A stretch of DNA of 18,904 nucleotides, taken from positions 1-18,904 of the forward strand of contig QHOQ01000093.1 of the NCBI GenBank assembly GCA_003219355.1, in the 5' to 3' direction. This DNA is from Verrucomicrobiota bacterium (GTDB taxonomy: Bacteria; Verrucomicrobiota; Verrucomicrobiia; Chthoniobacterales; UBA10450). Shown one piece after another: positions 7,197 to 14,458 of this stretch. The number at the start of each line of letters is the position of its first letter. Positions within the stretch are counted from its first letter, which is position 1. Below the pieces are notes generated by a model. The model had not been told where the DNA came from and did not search any database. It worked only from the letters and a program-made list of their open reading frames with translations. The translations under genes were made by a program, and so were the position numbers.

Positions 7197-7955
7197 CTAT
7201 GGTGCACGATCGGGAATTCGCTGATCCTGCGGGATTCCGAGTTTGTTTTCGAGGAATTTCAGGCGCGTGATCAAAGTCGGCAGCCGTTCCTTTTCACCCT
7301 CGTTGTAGAGCTGACGCAGGCGGTCATATGCTTCGCGCTCCCGTCCCTCGCAGTAGGAGAGTTCGTAGGCGGAAAAGCGCCTATCGAAACTTTGCGCTCC
7401 AGGCAAGGCTGATGCCTCGGCGAAAAGCGCCGACGCGTGCTCGTGGTCTTTGTATTTCTCTTTATAAACAGTGGCAAGCGTTTCGTAGAGGTGCGGGCGG
7501 TCGGGGTTATTTTTTATTCCGCGCTCAAGAAAATCTTTTCCAAGCGCAAAATACTCGCGCTGCGCTTTGACGCGCAACGCAAGGCGTGGCTGGGTGCGAT
7601 CGTTCATCGCGGCAACGCTCGCGTTCCAAGCCATGTGCCATGCCGCCATGTCCCAAAATAAGATTGCGCGGGGCTGTAGGGTAGTGATCTGACGGAACAA
7701 CAAGAGTACGCGACCCCATTCTGTCCGCTCCCAAGCGACATGTGCTTGAATAAAAAGGCCATCGGCGACGATCGCTCGAAATCCGCTCAAGGCAGCAATG
7801 AAACCGAGCTGCCCGAGTTTTTCTCGAAGATCGAGATTGAATTCAACGCCGCGGAGATTTTCTTGTCGATGTTGCGCGAAAATAACCTGTTCTACGGGCA
7901 GTTTAATTGCGCCGAAGGCGAAGAGGGTTAGGAGAACCAAAACGAGGCGGATCAT
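7197..7955 (-). CDS. Membrane-anchored TPR-like protein of an ABC transporter operon
   Basis: This is a 252-residue protein with one N-terminal hydrophobic segment (residues 1-17, a membrane anchor or signal peptide). The rest is almost entirely helical, with tetratricopeptide-like helix pairs (HLYETLATVYKEKYKDHEHA and the region around AYELSYCEGREREAYDRLRQLYNEG). No catalytic motif is visible. It overlaps the ABC permease gene by four bases (ATGA), so it is translated with it and is plausibly a partner or scaffold of the transporter on the outer side of the membrane. I do not recognise a named family. The assignment of TPR-like repeats is from pattern only. Confidence 0.7.
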   Translation of the reverse strand: MIRLVLVLLTLFAFGAIKLPVEQVIFAQHRQENLRGVEFNLDLREKLGQLGFIAALSGFRAIVADGLFIQAHVAWERTEWGRVLLLFRQITTLQPRAILFWDMAAWHMAWNASVAAMNDRTQPRLALRVKAQREYFALGKDFLERGIKNNPDRPHLYETLATVYKEKYKDHEHASALFAEASALPGAQSFDRRFSAYELSYCEGREREAYDRLRQLYNEGEKERLPTLITRLKFLENKLGIPQDQRIPDRAP

Positions 7956-8854
7956 AATTCCTTGCCGTAAAAGACGAATGCGGCCAGAAGTGTGTAGATC
8001 GCGGTATAAAAAATTCCGAGGACAGCTGTTTTCAGAAAAAGCGCGATGGAAATCGCAGCCCCGGCCACGATATCGTCAACCAGATTGAAGGCCTGCAAGT
8101 CTGGAAAGAGCAGCGCGACAATTGCCAGGAAGACACGTGTAATCCAGCCGCTGCTGTGTTCATGAAGCCAATATTCGCGTGCGGTCGCCTGCAAATGGCC
8201 GATAAAATAAATGAAAGCCATGACAACAATCGTAAAGATGTTTGTCGTTGCGAAGGTTGATACAAAAAGCGTCAGTGCCGCCAGCAAAGATGCTTTTAGA
8301 TAGATGATGATAATTCCGGGGAACAGATCGATGTTGAGGGCGGAAGAGCGGATCGCGCGAAGAGCATCGTCGACTTGTTCGCGCGGCGCTCCCGACATTT
8401 GCCGCAGGGTCATTTGTATTACGCTTTGTTCGCGCGCATAGAGCACAAAGAGAAAGACCGCACTCATTACGAGTGTGCTGATCGCCAGCAGCAGAAGAAC
8501 ACCAGCAATTTTCCCGAGCAGGTATTCCAAGCGCGGCACTGGCTTCGCGAGAATGGTGTAAATCGTGCGGTCCTCGACGTCTTGGGGAATAAGTCGCGCG
8601 GCGGCGACGATCGCCAAAAGAGAGGTAAAGATCGACATCGCGCCAAGCGAAACGTCTTTCAAGATTTGAAATTCCTGTTGAAAACTGAACTGCGCCATGA
8701 AGATGGAGCTGCCGATCAAAACCAGAGCAAAGACCAGCAGGACATAAAAAACTTTTAAGCGCGTCAGTTCGGTTAGGGTGTTGGTTGTAATCGCGAACAG
8801 TCGCGAGAAAGAAAAAGTGCGATGTCGCGCAACGACCACCGTTTGATCACTCAT
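7952..8854 (-). CDS. ABC-2 type transporter permease
   Basis: This 300-residue integral membrane protein has about six hydrophobic segments. The first follows a polar N-terminus (LKVFYVLLVFALVLIGSSIF), and the rest are grouped in the middle and at the C-terminus. The segment DVEDRTIYTILAKPVPRLEY after the second membrane span is the typical cytoplasmic coupling region of ABC-2 permeases (NatB/YhaP-like). There is a long polar loop between residues 150 and 180. It pairs with the ATPase gene immediately upstream (ATGA overlap at 8851-8854) and overlaps the TPR-like gene downstream in the same way. The substrate cannot be told; ABC-2 exporters move lipids, glycans, drugs or ions outward. Confidence 0.88.
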   Translation of the reverse strand: MSDQTVVVARHRTFSFSRLFAITTNTLTELTRLKVFYVLLVFALVLIGSSIFMAQFSFQQEFQILKDVSLGAMSIFTSLLAIVAAARLIPQDVEDRTIYTILAKPVPRLEYLLGKIAGVLLLLAISTLVMSAVFLFVLYAREQSVIQMTLRQMSGAPREQVDDALRAIRSSALNIDLFPGIIIIYLKASLLAALTLFVSTFATTNIFTIVVMAFIYFIGHLQATAREYWLHEHSSGWITRVFLAIVALLFPDLQAFNLVDDIVAGAAISIALFLKTAVLGIFYTAIYTLLAAFVFYGKEL

Positions 8855-9705
8855 GACCTGGGGCGCTCCGTAGTCGCATCGAGAAACAGTTTCTCGAGCG
8901 TGGTAGTCGATCTTCGACGCGCGACCAATTCCGCGTTCGATCGCTTGATGAGTGATTCAATCTCTTCCACGAGATCGGAAGAAGCATTGGCGATCACAAG
9001 CTCGGTTTGATTTTCGATCGCAATCAATTCTTGAAGCCGACCTTCGCGTACCAACACGCCGTCAGCGAGAATGCCGACGTGATCACAAATTTCCTGCGCT
9101 TGCGCGAGCAAATGCGAGGAAAGCAGCACGGTGATTCCACGTCGCTTAAGGTCGAGAATCAGATCACGAATCTCACGCGAGCCGGCCGGGTCAACGCCTG
9201 CGGTCGGCTCGTCCAACACGACCAGCCTGGGATCATGAATGAGCGCTTGGGCGAGGCCGATGCGCTGTAACATGCCCTTCGAATACGTGCCAAGTCGCCG
9301 TTTTCGCGCATTTGTCAGCCCGACGAGCTCCAGCAATTCGTCCATGCGATTCTTTAAGCCAGCGCCACCGAGCCCGCAGAGTCGGCCAAAGAAACGCAGC
9401 GTTTCCTCGCCGCTAAGATATTTGTAGAAGTAGGGATTCTCCGGCAGAAAACCGACCGCTTCCCGGCTTTTAACAAGACGGCTGTCACGACCGAAAATCT
9501 CTGTGCAACCACGCGTTGGCGAAACGAGGCCGAGAATAATTTTCAGAGTGGTGCTCTTGCCAGAGCCATTTGGACCGAGCAGCCCGTAAACTTCGCCTGG
9601 TTCAACGCGAAGATCGAGATCGCGGACCGCGACGATCGACTGCCGATGGAAAGGGATGGGGAAAATTTTCGTTAGTCCCCGAACAGCGATAGCCGGATCA
9701 GTCAT
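8851..9705 (-). CDS. ABC transporter ATP-binding protein (NatA/CcmA-like)
   Basis: This 284-residue ATPase is complete. The Walker A GPNGSGKS is at residues 44-51, the switch segment GFLPENP is at about 85-91 (Glu in place of the usual Q-loop Gln, common in this subfamily), the signature YSKGMLQR is at 141-148, Walker B LVVLDEP is at 161-167 and the H-loop SSH ends at 198. A C-terminal regulatory tail of about 80 residues follows. ATG 9705 (MTDPAIAVRGLTKIF) is the natural start. The open frame runs further upstream, but that part overlaps the acylphosphatase gene in another frame and shows no ABC homology. The gene overlaps acylphosphatase by eight bases and the permease by four. Confidence 0.93.
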   Translation of the reverse strand: MTDPAIAVRGLTKIFPIPFHRQSIVAVRDLDLRVEPGEVYGLLGPNGSGKSTTLKIILGLVSPTRGCTEIFGRDSRLVKSREAVGFLPENPYFYKYLSGEETLRFFGRLCGLGGAGLKNRMDELLELVGLTNARKRRLGTYSKGMLQRIGLAQALIHDPRLVVLDEPTAGVDPAGSREIRDLILDLKRRGITVLLSSHLLAQAQEICDHVGILADGVLVREGRLQELIAIENQTELVIANASSDLVEEIESLIKRSNAELVARRRSTTTLEKLFLDATTERPRS

Positions 9706-9973
9706 GGCGAATCTCAAAACCGTGGCCCGCGACCGGGTTTTGCAACTTGTTCTCCGTTTGACTGCGGATATGGGCGCGAAGATCGCTTTGGCGAACGGCG
9801 TCAAGGAACGCGCGCACTTCATTTTCCTCTCCGTTCACTTGAAGTTCTACGCGACCGTCAACCAGATTGCGCACCCAGCCAGTGATATCGAACCCTTTCG
9901 CTATGTGTCGAATCGACCAGCGAAAACCGACACCTTGAACATTGCCTTCGTAAAATACCTGGAGCGAGATCAT
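9698..9973 (-). CDS. acyP: Acylphosphatase
   Basis: This is a small 91-residue cytoplasmic enzyme that hydrolyses acyl phosphates such as acetyl- or carbamoyl-phosphate and 1,3-bisphosphoglycerate. The signature GNVQGVGFR (10-18) contains the phosphate-binding arginine (R18), and GWVRN (32-36) ends with the catalytic asparagine (N36). DGRVELQVNGE follows as expected. ATG 9973 gives the usual length; an in-frame start at 10048 would add 25 residues not typical of the family. It is the first gene of the minus-strand run, and its last eight bases overlap the ABC ATPase start. The functional link to the transporter is not obvious; the coupling may be purely structural. Confidence 0.92.
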   Translation of the reverse strand: MISLQVFYEGNVQGVGFRWSIRHIAKGFDITGWVRNLVDGRVELQVNGEENEVRAFLDAVRQSDLRAHIRSQTENKLQNPVAGHGFEIRHD

Positions 9974-10065
9974 GCCATGAGACCAAACTGATCCTAAGAA
10001 AGATGCGAAGGGGCGAAAGTCTAGTTGACGAAAGCTGACGCCAGACAAAAAGTTTGACCCCGATC

Positions 10066-10500
10066 TTACTTATAAGAATAGACGAGACAGAAGCTGCCCT
10101 CCTGGCCTTCAACCAGATCGACCGAAACGAAATACTGGCCGCTATTTGTCGGTGAAAAACCAGCCGCAGCTTTTTCTCCGGCATTGTAACCTTCAGTCGT
10201 GACTTGCTTGCCGCTCTCATCATAAACCCTCACCGCAATTTTCTTCGCCTGTTCAGTTGCGCCGGCAGAAAACCAATACTGATTTCCGGCATAGAGATTC
10301 ACCGCGATCAGAGCATGATCGTGCGGCTTGATCGTGCCACACCAATGACCGTCGCGTATCTTGAATCCATCGTTTGTGAATGCGCCGGCGAGATCGAGTG
10401 CGGCTTTACGCGCTTCGACCTCAGTGTTGGTCTGAGCGCGGACACAGATGTTGGCGGCGAGCACGAATACCGCCAAGAAAATGGAAAGGCGGCGCTTCAC
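10066..10500 (-). CDS. Secreted protein with a PPC-like beta-sandwich, function unknown
   Basis: This 144-residue protein has a signal peptide (MKRRLSIFLAVFVLAANICVRAQ, cut probably after AQ near residue 23). The mature part resembles bacterial pre-peptidase C-terminal (PPC) domains: a YAGNQYWFSAG strand pair, AVRVYDESGKQV, and a closing FSPTNSGQYFVSVDL. Two cysteines in the mature part (C54 and C138) could form a disulfide. It begins with GTG, whose last bases overlap the TGA of the upstream gene (GTGA at 10497-10500), so the two are coupled. Unlike usual PPC domains it stands alone, not attached to a protease. Function is unknown. Confidence 0.72.
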   Translation of the reverse strand: MKRRLSIFLAVFVLAANICVRAQTNTEVEARKAALDLAGAFTNDGFKIRDGHWCGTIKPHDHALIAVNLYAGNQYWFSAGATEQAKKIAVRVYDESGKQVTTEGYNAGEKAAAGFSPTNSGQYFVSVDLVEGQEGSFCLVYSYK

Positions 10501-11309
10501 TTTGCGATCGCTTTATTCTCTATTTCCTCCATCACTTTCCCGATCGCCTCGTTGACTTTCCGCACTTCGTCAACGCTTGGTGCCTTGCCAATGGGGAAAG
10601 AAACGAGCTTCCCAATGCCAGCAAGTTGTTCACTCACATTTTTAACCAGAGGGTCGCTGCGAAGTTCGGGTGAAATCTCACCGACTTTTGACTGGATCAA
10701 ACTGACAAGCGCCGGTTGCCGCAAAACTTTTGCGCTTCGTTCGTCATAATTTTGCAGGATTGCCGCGCTGACGACTTGCGTGCCACGAACCCAGCCGCCC
10801 AGACTTACGAGGATGACCAAATCCTGGTCGCTGTGCGATTGCATCGAGGATTTCACTTCGTTTTGTGTCGCTTCCAATTCTTCCTGTAGCGTGTCCCATT
10901 CGTCATGTTCGGCAAATTCGTTAATGCTATTGCCACGACTGAGCAGATTCTCACTTACTCCCAACGCTTTTGAAAGTTTGATGATGTCTGACCCGATGTT
11001 TTTCACCTGTTGGCTGTCTTTGGCCTCGACGGCAATAAAGCCATCGGCGATCAAGCCACCGAGGTTAAGTGCGATTTGCGCGCGGTCGCGGTACGTCATC
11101 GACATCGGGCCACGGTATTGGCCCGACCAATTTGTTTTACCCGGCTTCTCAAGCGCGGCGAAAAGTTCCCCGGGCGTCGGGATGCTGATGGAGTCGCTTC
11201 TAACTGCCTTGGCAAGTTGATCAGCCGGGAGGCGTCCAATTTCCGCACCAGCGGACACAAAAATGATGCCCATCACGCCGATCGCACCCAATCTCTGCAA
11301 GCAAATCAT
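10497..11309 (-). CDS. Predicted exported helical protein, function unknown
   Basis: This 270-residue protein starts with a hydrophobic signal-like segment (residues 8-22, ending SAGA). The mature part is mainly helical, with a conserved-looking NLGGLIADGFIAVEAKDSQQ segment, an acidic region near residues 130-150 and a VSLGGWVRGTQVVS segment that is fairly hydrophobic. I recognise no named domain or catalytic motif. It is coupled by GTGA to the following PPC-like gene, so the pair probably acts together in the periplasm or at the cell surface. No Shine-Dalgarno sequence is seen; a good promoter ends 7 bases before the ATG. An alternative ATG at codon 13 would shorten the signal. Confidence 0.72.
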   Translation of the reverse strand: MICLQRLGAIGVMGIIFVSAGAEIGRLPADQLAKAVRSDSISIPTPGELFAALEKPGKTNWSGQYRGPMSMTYRDRAQIALNLGGLIADGFIAVEAKDSQQVKNIGSDIIKLSKALGVSENLLSRGNSINEFAEHDEWDTLQEELEATQNEVKSSMQSHSDQDLVILVSLGGWVRGTQVVSAAILQNYDERSAKVLRQPALVSLIQSKVGEISPELRSDPLVKNVSEQLAGIGKLVSFPIGKAPSVDEVRKVNEAIGKVMEEIENKAIAK

Positions 11310-11316
11310 TGGTCAG

Positions 11317-11344
11317 ATTATCCGCACCTAGGCGAAATTACCAA
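11317..11344 (-). promoter_or_regulatory. Putative sigma-70 type promoter of the exported-protein operon
   Basis: On the minus strand, TTGGTA (11344-11339) and GATAAT (11322-11317) are separated by 16 bases. The -10 box ends 7 bases before ATG 11309, so transcription would start at or next to the start codon and give a leaderless or nearly leaderless mRNA. Confidence 0.45.
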
Positions 11345-11364
11345 CGAGAATATCGATCACAAGA

Positions 11365-11431
11365 AAGAACCGCAAGGGGCGCCGGTTCTTGGTAGTGTCC
11401 TAATTTGAGCGTAGGACACTACCCGGTTCTT
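11365..11431. repeat. Nested palindromic element (MITE-like) in the divergent eno promoter region
   Basis: A perfect 12-bp inverted repeat, ggtagtgtccta (11391-11402) and taggacactacc (11412-11423), surrounds 9 bases. It is flanked directly by copies of cggttctt (11383-11390 and 11424-11431), as in an 8-bp target duplication. A third, inverted copy aagaaccg (11365-11372) can pair with either. The site lies between divergent genes, where a terminator would make little sense. No coding capacity. It may be a tiny non-autonomous mobile element, a footprint, or an operator. Confidence 0.55.
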
Positions 11432-11515
11432 TGGCCACCACGAAGATTAGTTGAACAGGGATCGCCCGTGCGCATGATTGCGACGCGTAATCCCTCTGCG
11501 CTGTGATATCCTGCA

Positions 11516-12799
11516 ATGTCAAAAACGTCGATCCGCAACATTATCGGCCGCGAAATTCTGGATTCGCGTGGTAATCCCACTATTGAAGTGGACGTGCAGC
11601 TCGAGAATGGGGCACTCGGGCGGGCGGCGGTCCCAAGCGGAGCAAGCACTGGCGAGCATGAAGCGTTGGAACTGCGCGACGGCGATAAGAGCCGTTACGG
11701 CGGCAAGGGCGTCAAGCAGGCTGTTGCCAATGTCAACGAGAAGGTCGCGCCGGCTCTGGAAAACTGGGATGCGCGCGATCAATCGAAGATCGATGATAAA
11801 CTGATCGCGCTTGATGGAACACCCAATAAACTGAACCTGGGCGCAAACGCCTTGCTTGGCGTTTCACTGGCAGTCGCGCATGCTGCTGCGGCTGCCGAAA
11901 ATCTACCGCTCTTTCGGTATCTCGGGGGGTCTGAGGCAAGGGTGTTACCGGTGCCGATGATGAACATCTTGAATGGCGGCGCGCATTCGGACGCGCCGAT
12001 CGATTTTCAAGAATTCATGATTGTGCCGCGCGGTGCGCCGACCTTTTCGGAAGCGCTGCGTTATGGCGCGGAGGTGTTTCACGCGCTCAAGTCTGTCCTC
12101 AAAGGTCGGCATCTTTCTACGGCGATTGGGGACGAAGGTGGATTTGCGCCGCGGCTCGATTCCGCCGAGGACGCTTTGGAATCGATTTCGACAGCTGTTA
12201 CGAAGGCTGGCTACAAGCTCGGCGAACAAATATTTATCGCGCTCGACCCTGCTGCCTCCGAATTCTACGACAGTGAAAACAACGTTTACGTTTTCAAGAA
12301 ATCGGACGGTTCAAAAAAAACTGCGGGAGAACTGATCGAATATTATGTCGATCTTTGCGCGCGATTTCCGATCGTCTCGATTGAGGATGGCTGTGCCGAA
12401 AACGATTGGGACGGGTGGAAAGAATTAACGGCGAAACTCGGGGATGAGATTCAGCTGGTGGGGGACGATATCTTTGTCACAAATGTCGCATTTCTACGTA
12501 AAGGAATTGCCGAGCACGTGGCGAATTCGATCTTAATCAAAGTGAATCAGATCGGCACGCTCACAGAAACCCTGTCCGCGATTCAGCTAGCAAAGAAAAA
12601 TAATTACGGTGTGGTCATCAGCCATCGCTCCGGTGAAACCGAAGATACAACCATCGCGGACATCGCGGTCGCGACTAACGCGGGTCAAATCAAAACTGGA
12701 TCGCTTTGCCGGACTGATCGCGTCGCGAAGTACAATCAGCTCTTGCGAATCGAGCAAGAACTTGGTGACAAAGCCGTGTACGGCCTTAACATGCGCTAA
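11516..12799 (+). CDS. eno: Enolase (phosphopyruvate hydratase)
   Basis: Enolase interconverts 2-phosphoglycerate and phosphoenolpyruvate in glycolysis and gluconeogenesis and needs magnesium. All 427 residues fit the family: GREILDSRGNPTIEV (11-25), the mobile loop VPSGASTGEHEALELRD (39-55), GDEGGFAP, the metal ligands in SIEDGCAENDW and LVGDDIFVTN, the base lysine in ILIKVNQIGTLTE, and the phosphate-binding SHRSGETEDTTIAD. The DGCAEND form (instead of DGLxExD) is a minor variant. ATG 11516 gives the standard N-terminus; it lacks a Shine-Dalgarno sequence. The stop TAA touches the GTG start of the division gene, so the two genes form a unit, a pairing found in several phyla. Confidence 0.98.
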   Translation: MSKTSIRNIIGREILDSRGNPTIEVDVQLENGALGRAAVPSGASTGEHEALELRDGDKSRYGGKGVKQAVANVNEKVAPALENWDARDQSKIDDKLIALDGTPNKLNLGANALLGVSLAVAHAAAAAENLPLFRYLGGSEARVLPVPMMNILNGGAHSDAPIDFQEFMIVPRGAPTFSEALRYGAEVFHALKSVLKGRHLSTAIGDEGGFAPRLDSAEDALESISTAVTKAGYKLGEQIFIALDPAASEFYDSENNVYVFKKSDGSKKTAGELIEYYVDLCARFPIVSIEDGCAENDWDGWKELTAKLGDEIQLVGDDIFVTNVAFLRKGIAEHVANSILIKVNQIGTLTETLSAIQLAKKNNYGVVISHRSGETEDTTIADIAVATNAGQIKTGSLCRTDRVAKYNQLLRIEQELGDKAVYGLNMR

Positions 12800-13165
12800 G
12801 TGGATCAGACCTACGGCGACTTCCGTGCGCGTCGCGAAGCCACAGTTTGGCAGCGACTTAACCGAATTCTTCGCGTCCTGCTAGTCCTAGCCGCCTGGCT
12901 GGTGATTGTGAGTTTGTTCGTTCCGCCTTACAAAAGGCTTGTGCAAAGCCGGGCCGAAATCGATAACCTCCAAGCACAAGTAAACGAGCAGCAAACTTTG
13001 CTGTCGCGGCAGACTCGCGAGGTCAATATGCTCAAAACAGACGTTACGTATCTGGAAACGATTGCGCGTGATCGCCTGGATCTCATGAAGGAGGGGGAAA
13101 CGATTTTTCGTCTTGAGCCGGCGCGGGCTGCAAAACCGAAAGCGGCCAGCTCCGCGCGGCGATAG
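12800..13165 (+). CDS. ftsB: FtsB/DivIC-type septum formation initiator protein
   Basis: This 121-residue bitopic membrane protein follows eno with zero gap (TAA then GTG). It has a cytoplasmic N-terminus of about 23 residues, one membrane span (ILRVLLVLAAWLVIVSLFVP, about 24-43), a coiled coil (about 48-80, RAEIDNLQAQVNEQQTLLSR and following heptads) and the family's closing segment RDRLDLMKEGETIFRL, comparable to the ARExLGMVKPGExxyr motif. FtsB-type proteins join FtsL and FtsQ in the divisome and help trigger septal wall synthesis. The tail is Ala/Lys-rich and probably disordered. The name ftsB is by family and gene context; the DivIC label would be equally fair. Confidence 0.85.
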   Translation: MDQTYGDFRARREATVWQRLNRILRVLLVLAAWLVIVSLFVPPYKRLVQSRAEIDNLQAQVNEQQTLLSRQTREVNMLKTDVTYLETIARDRLDLMKEGETIFRLEPARAAKPKAASSARR

Positions 13166-13216
13166 GGACGGCTCACCTGAACCGCCTTGCTCGCCGCATG
13201 GCAGCCAATGGAGGTC

Positions 13217-13239
13217 GACTCGCGAAAGCTTTCGGAGTC
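13217..13239. repeat. Palindrome between ftsB and prfB
   Basis: gactc-g-cgaaag (13217-13228) is followed at once by ctttcg-gagtc (13229-13239): an 11-bp inverted repeat with a single extra base in the left arm and no loop. No T run follows. As RNA it would need to open a loop at the centre; as DNA it looks more like a dimeric protein-binding site than a terminator. Confidence 0.4.
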
Positions 13240-13253
13240 AATCGTCCCTGCCT

Positions 13254-13281
13254 TTGCGTCTTCGTGATGCGGCACTATCTT
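13254..13281 (+). promoter_or_regulatory. Putative promoter of prfB
   Basis: TTGCGT (13254-13259) and TATCTT (13276-13281) are separated by 16 bases. The -10 box lies 5 bases before the prfB ATG, which has no Shine-Dalgarno sequence, so a leaderless transcript is possible. Confidence 0.35.
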
Positions 13282-13286
13282 GTCGG

Positions 13287-14400
13287 ATGGCCGCAGAAGT
13301 TCAACAGATCGATGCTGAAGATTTGAAAGCGCGTGTGCGCGAATTGCGGAGGTTTCTTTGACGTCGAAAGGCTTCAAAAGAATCTAACGGCGATCGAGGG
13401 GCGTATGGCCGCGCCCGATTTCTGGTCTAATCGCGAGCGCGCCCAGAGTGACGTCGAGGAAGTTTCCCGATTGCGCTCGCTCATCAGCCCCTTTCAAGAC
13501 CTGGAACGCGAAATTGAAGATTTTAATGCGCTGCAGCAGTTAGCGACGGAAGAAACGGGTGCGACTGCGCGCGCCCAGGCAGAGAAGGAGGTCGCGACTG
13601 AGCACGCCCGATTAGTTCACAAGCTTGAAGAATTCGAGCTGCGCCAATTTCTTTCTGGCGAGAATGATCGCGCGAATGCATTTCTTACCATTCATTCCGG
13701 CGCCGGCGGCACCGAGTCGTGCGATTGGGCCGACATGCTGCTGCGCATGTATCAGCGCTGGATCGAGCGAAGTCAGGGCGAAGAAGTTGGCATAAAGTCG
13801 GTCACATTGCTTGTGAGCGGCGAGTACGCTTATGGGCATCTTCAGACCGAGCGAGGCGTCCATCGGCTTGTGCGGATTTCGCCGTTTGATGCAAACAAGC
13901 GGCGTCACACTTCCTTCGCGAGTGTCGATGTTGTCCCCGAGATCGCCGATTCCGCCCCGATCGAGATCAATCCGGCCGATCTGGAGATCGACACCTTTCG
14001 CAGCGGAGGCAAAGGTGGCCAAAACGTTAACAAGGTTGAAACCGCTGTGCGGATTATGCACAAGCCGAGTGGGCTCGTTGTCGCTTGCCAGGCCGAGCGT
14101 AGCCAGGGTCGCAACCGCGAACTCGCGCTTAAAATGTTGAAAGCAAAACTTTACGAAATTGAGCAGGACAAAAAACGCGCCGAGATCGATCGGCAATATG
14201 GAGAAAAGGGCGATATCGCGTGGGGTAGTCAAATCCGGTCTTATGTTTTCCAACCGTACCAAATGGTGAAAGACCATCGCACCGGTGTGGAGACGAGTAG
14301 CGTGCAGGATATCATGGACGGCAATATAGACATGTTTATCCAAGCGAAATTGCGCGGGGAGAAAGCAAGGAAAAGCGAGGGGAGCGAGAACGCCGCTTAG
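13287..14400 (+). CDS. prfB: Peptide chain release factor 2, expressed by programmed +1 frameshift
   Basis: RF2 recognises UGA and UAA stop codons and releases the finished protein. The zero frame reads 24 codons from ATG 13287 (MAAEVQQIDAEDL...RRFL) to an in-frame TGA at 13359. A +1 shift at CTT-TGA continues as DVERLQK from 13360 to the TAG at 14400, giving about 370 residues, the normal length. The stop-codon-reading SPF motif is present in VRISPFDANKRRHTSF, and the peptidyl-transferase GGQ in RSGGKGGQNVNKVETAVR. The plain open frame from 13333 would begin with an artificial MCANCGGFF and is not the real start. As established for the family, low RF2 slows reading of the internal UGA and favours the shift, so the protein controls its own level. 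It ends 53 bases before the convergent SprT-like gene. Confidence 0.96.
13348..13361 (+). promoter_or_regulatory. Programmed +1 ribosomal frameshift site of prfB
   Basis: GGAGG (13348-13352) acts as an internal Shine-Dalgarno sequence. It is followed by TTT, the slippery CTT (13356-13358), then TGA with C after it (13359-13362). Element order and the three-base spacer match the classic E. coli AGGGGG-TAT-CTT-TGA-C arrangement. Ribosomes shift from CTT to TTT in the +1 frame and continue with GAC. Confidence 0.95.
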
Positions 14401-14404
14401 CATT

Positions 14405-14458
14405 GGTGGGGGCGCCGCGCTGAGACGTCCGCGGACAGCGCGGCACGCTGTCTCTACC
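14405..14458. repeat. REP-like palindrome between convergent prfB and SprT-like genes
   Basis: gccgcgctg (14414-14422) and cagcgcggc (14436-14444) form a perfect 9-bp stem whose loop holds the palindrome tccgcgga. An alternative stem, gacagcg/cgctgtc (14434-14440 and 14446-14452), competes with it. The right end (tctctacccc) contains the stop codon of the SprT-like gene on the minus strand. No T runs are present on either side, so it is not a classical terminator, although it fills the 53-base gap between two converging genes and may stop both polymerases. Confidence 0.5.

Noticed and set aside
9706..9822. Longer ABC ATPase N-terminus
   Set aside because: The 39 extra residues overlap acylphosphatase coding sequence and have no ABC character; ATG 9705 gives the standard N-terminus.
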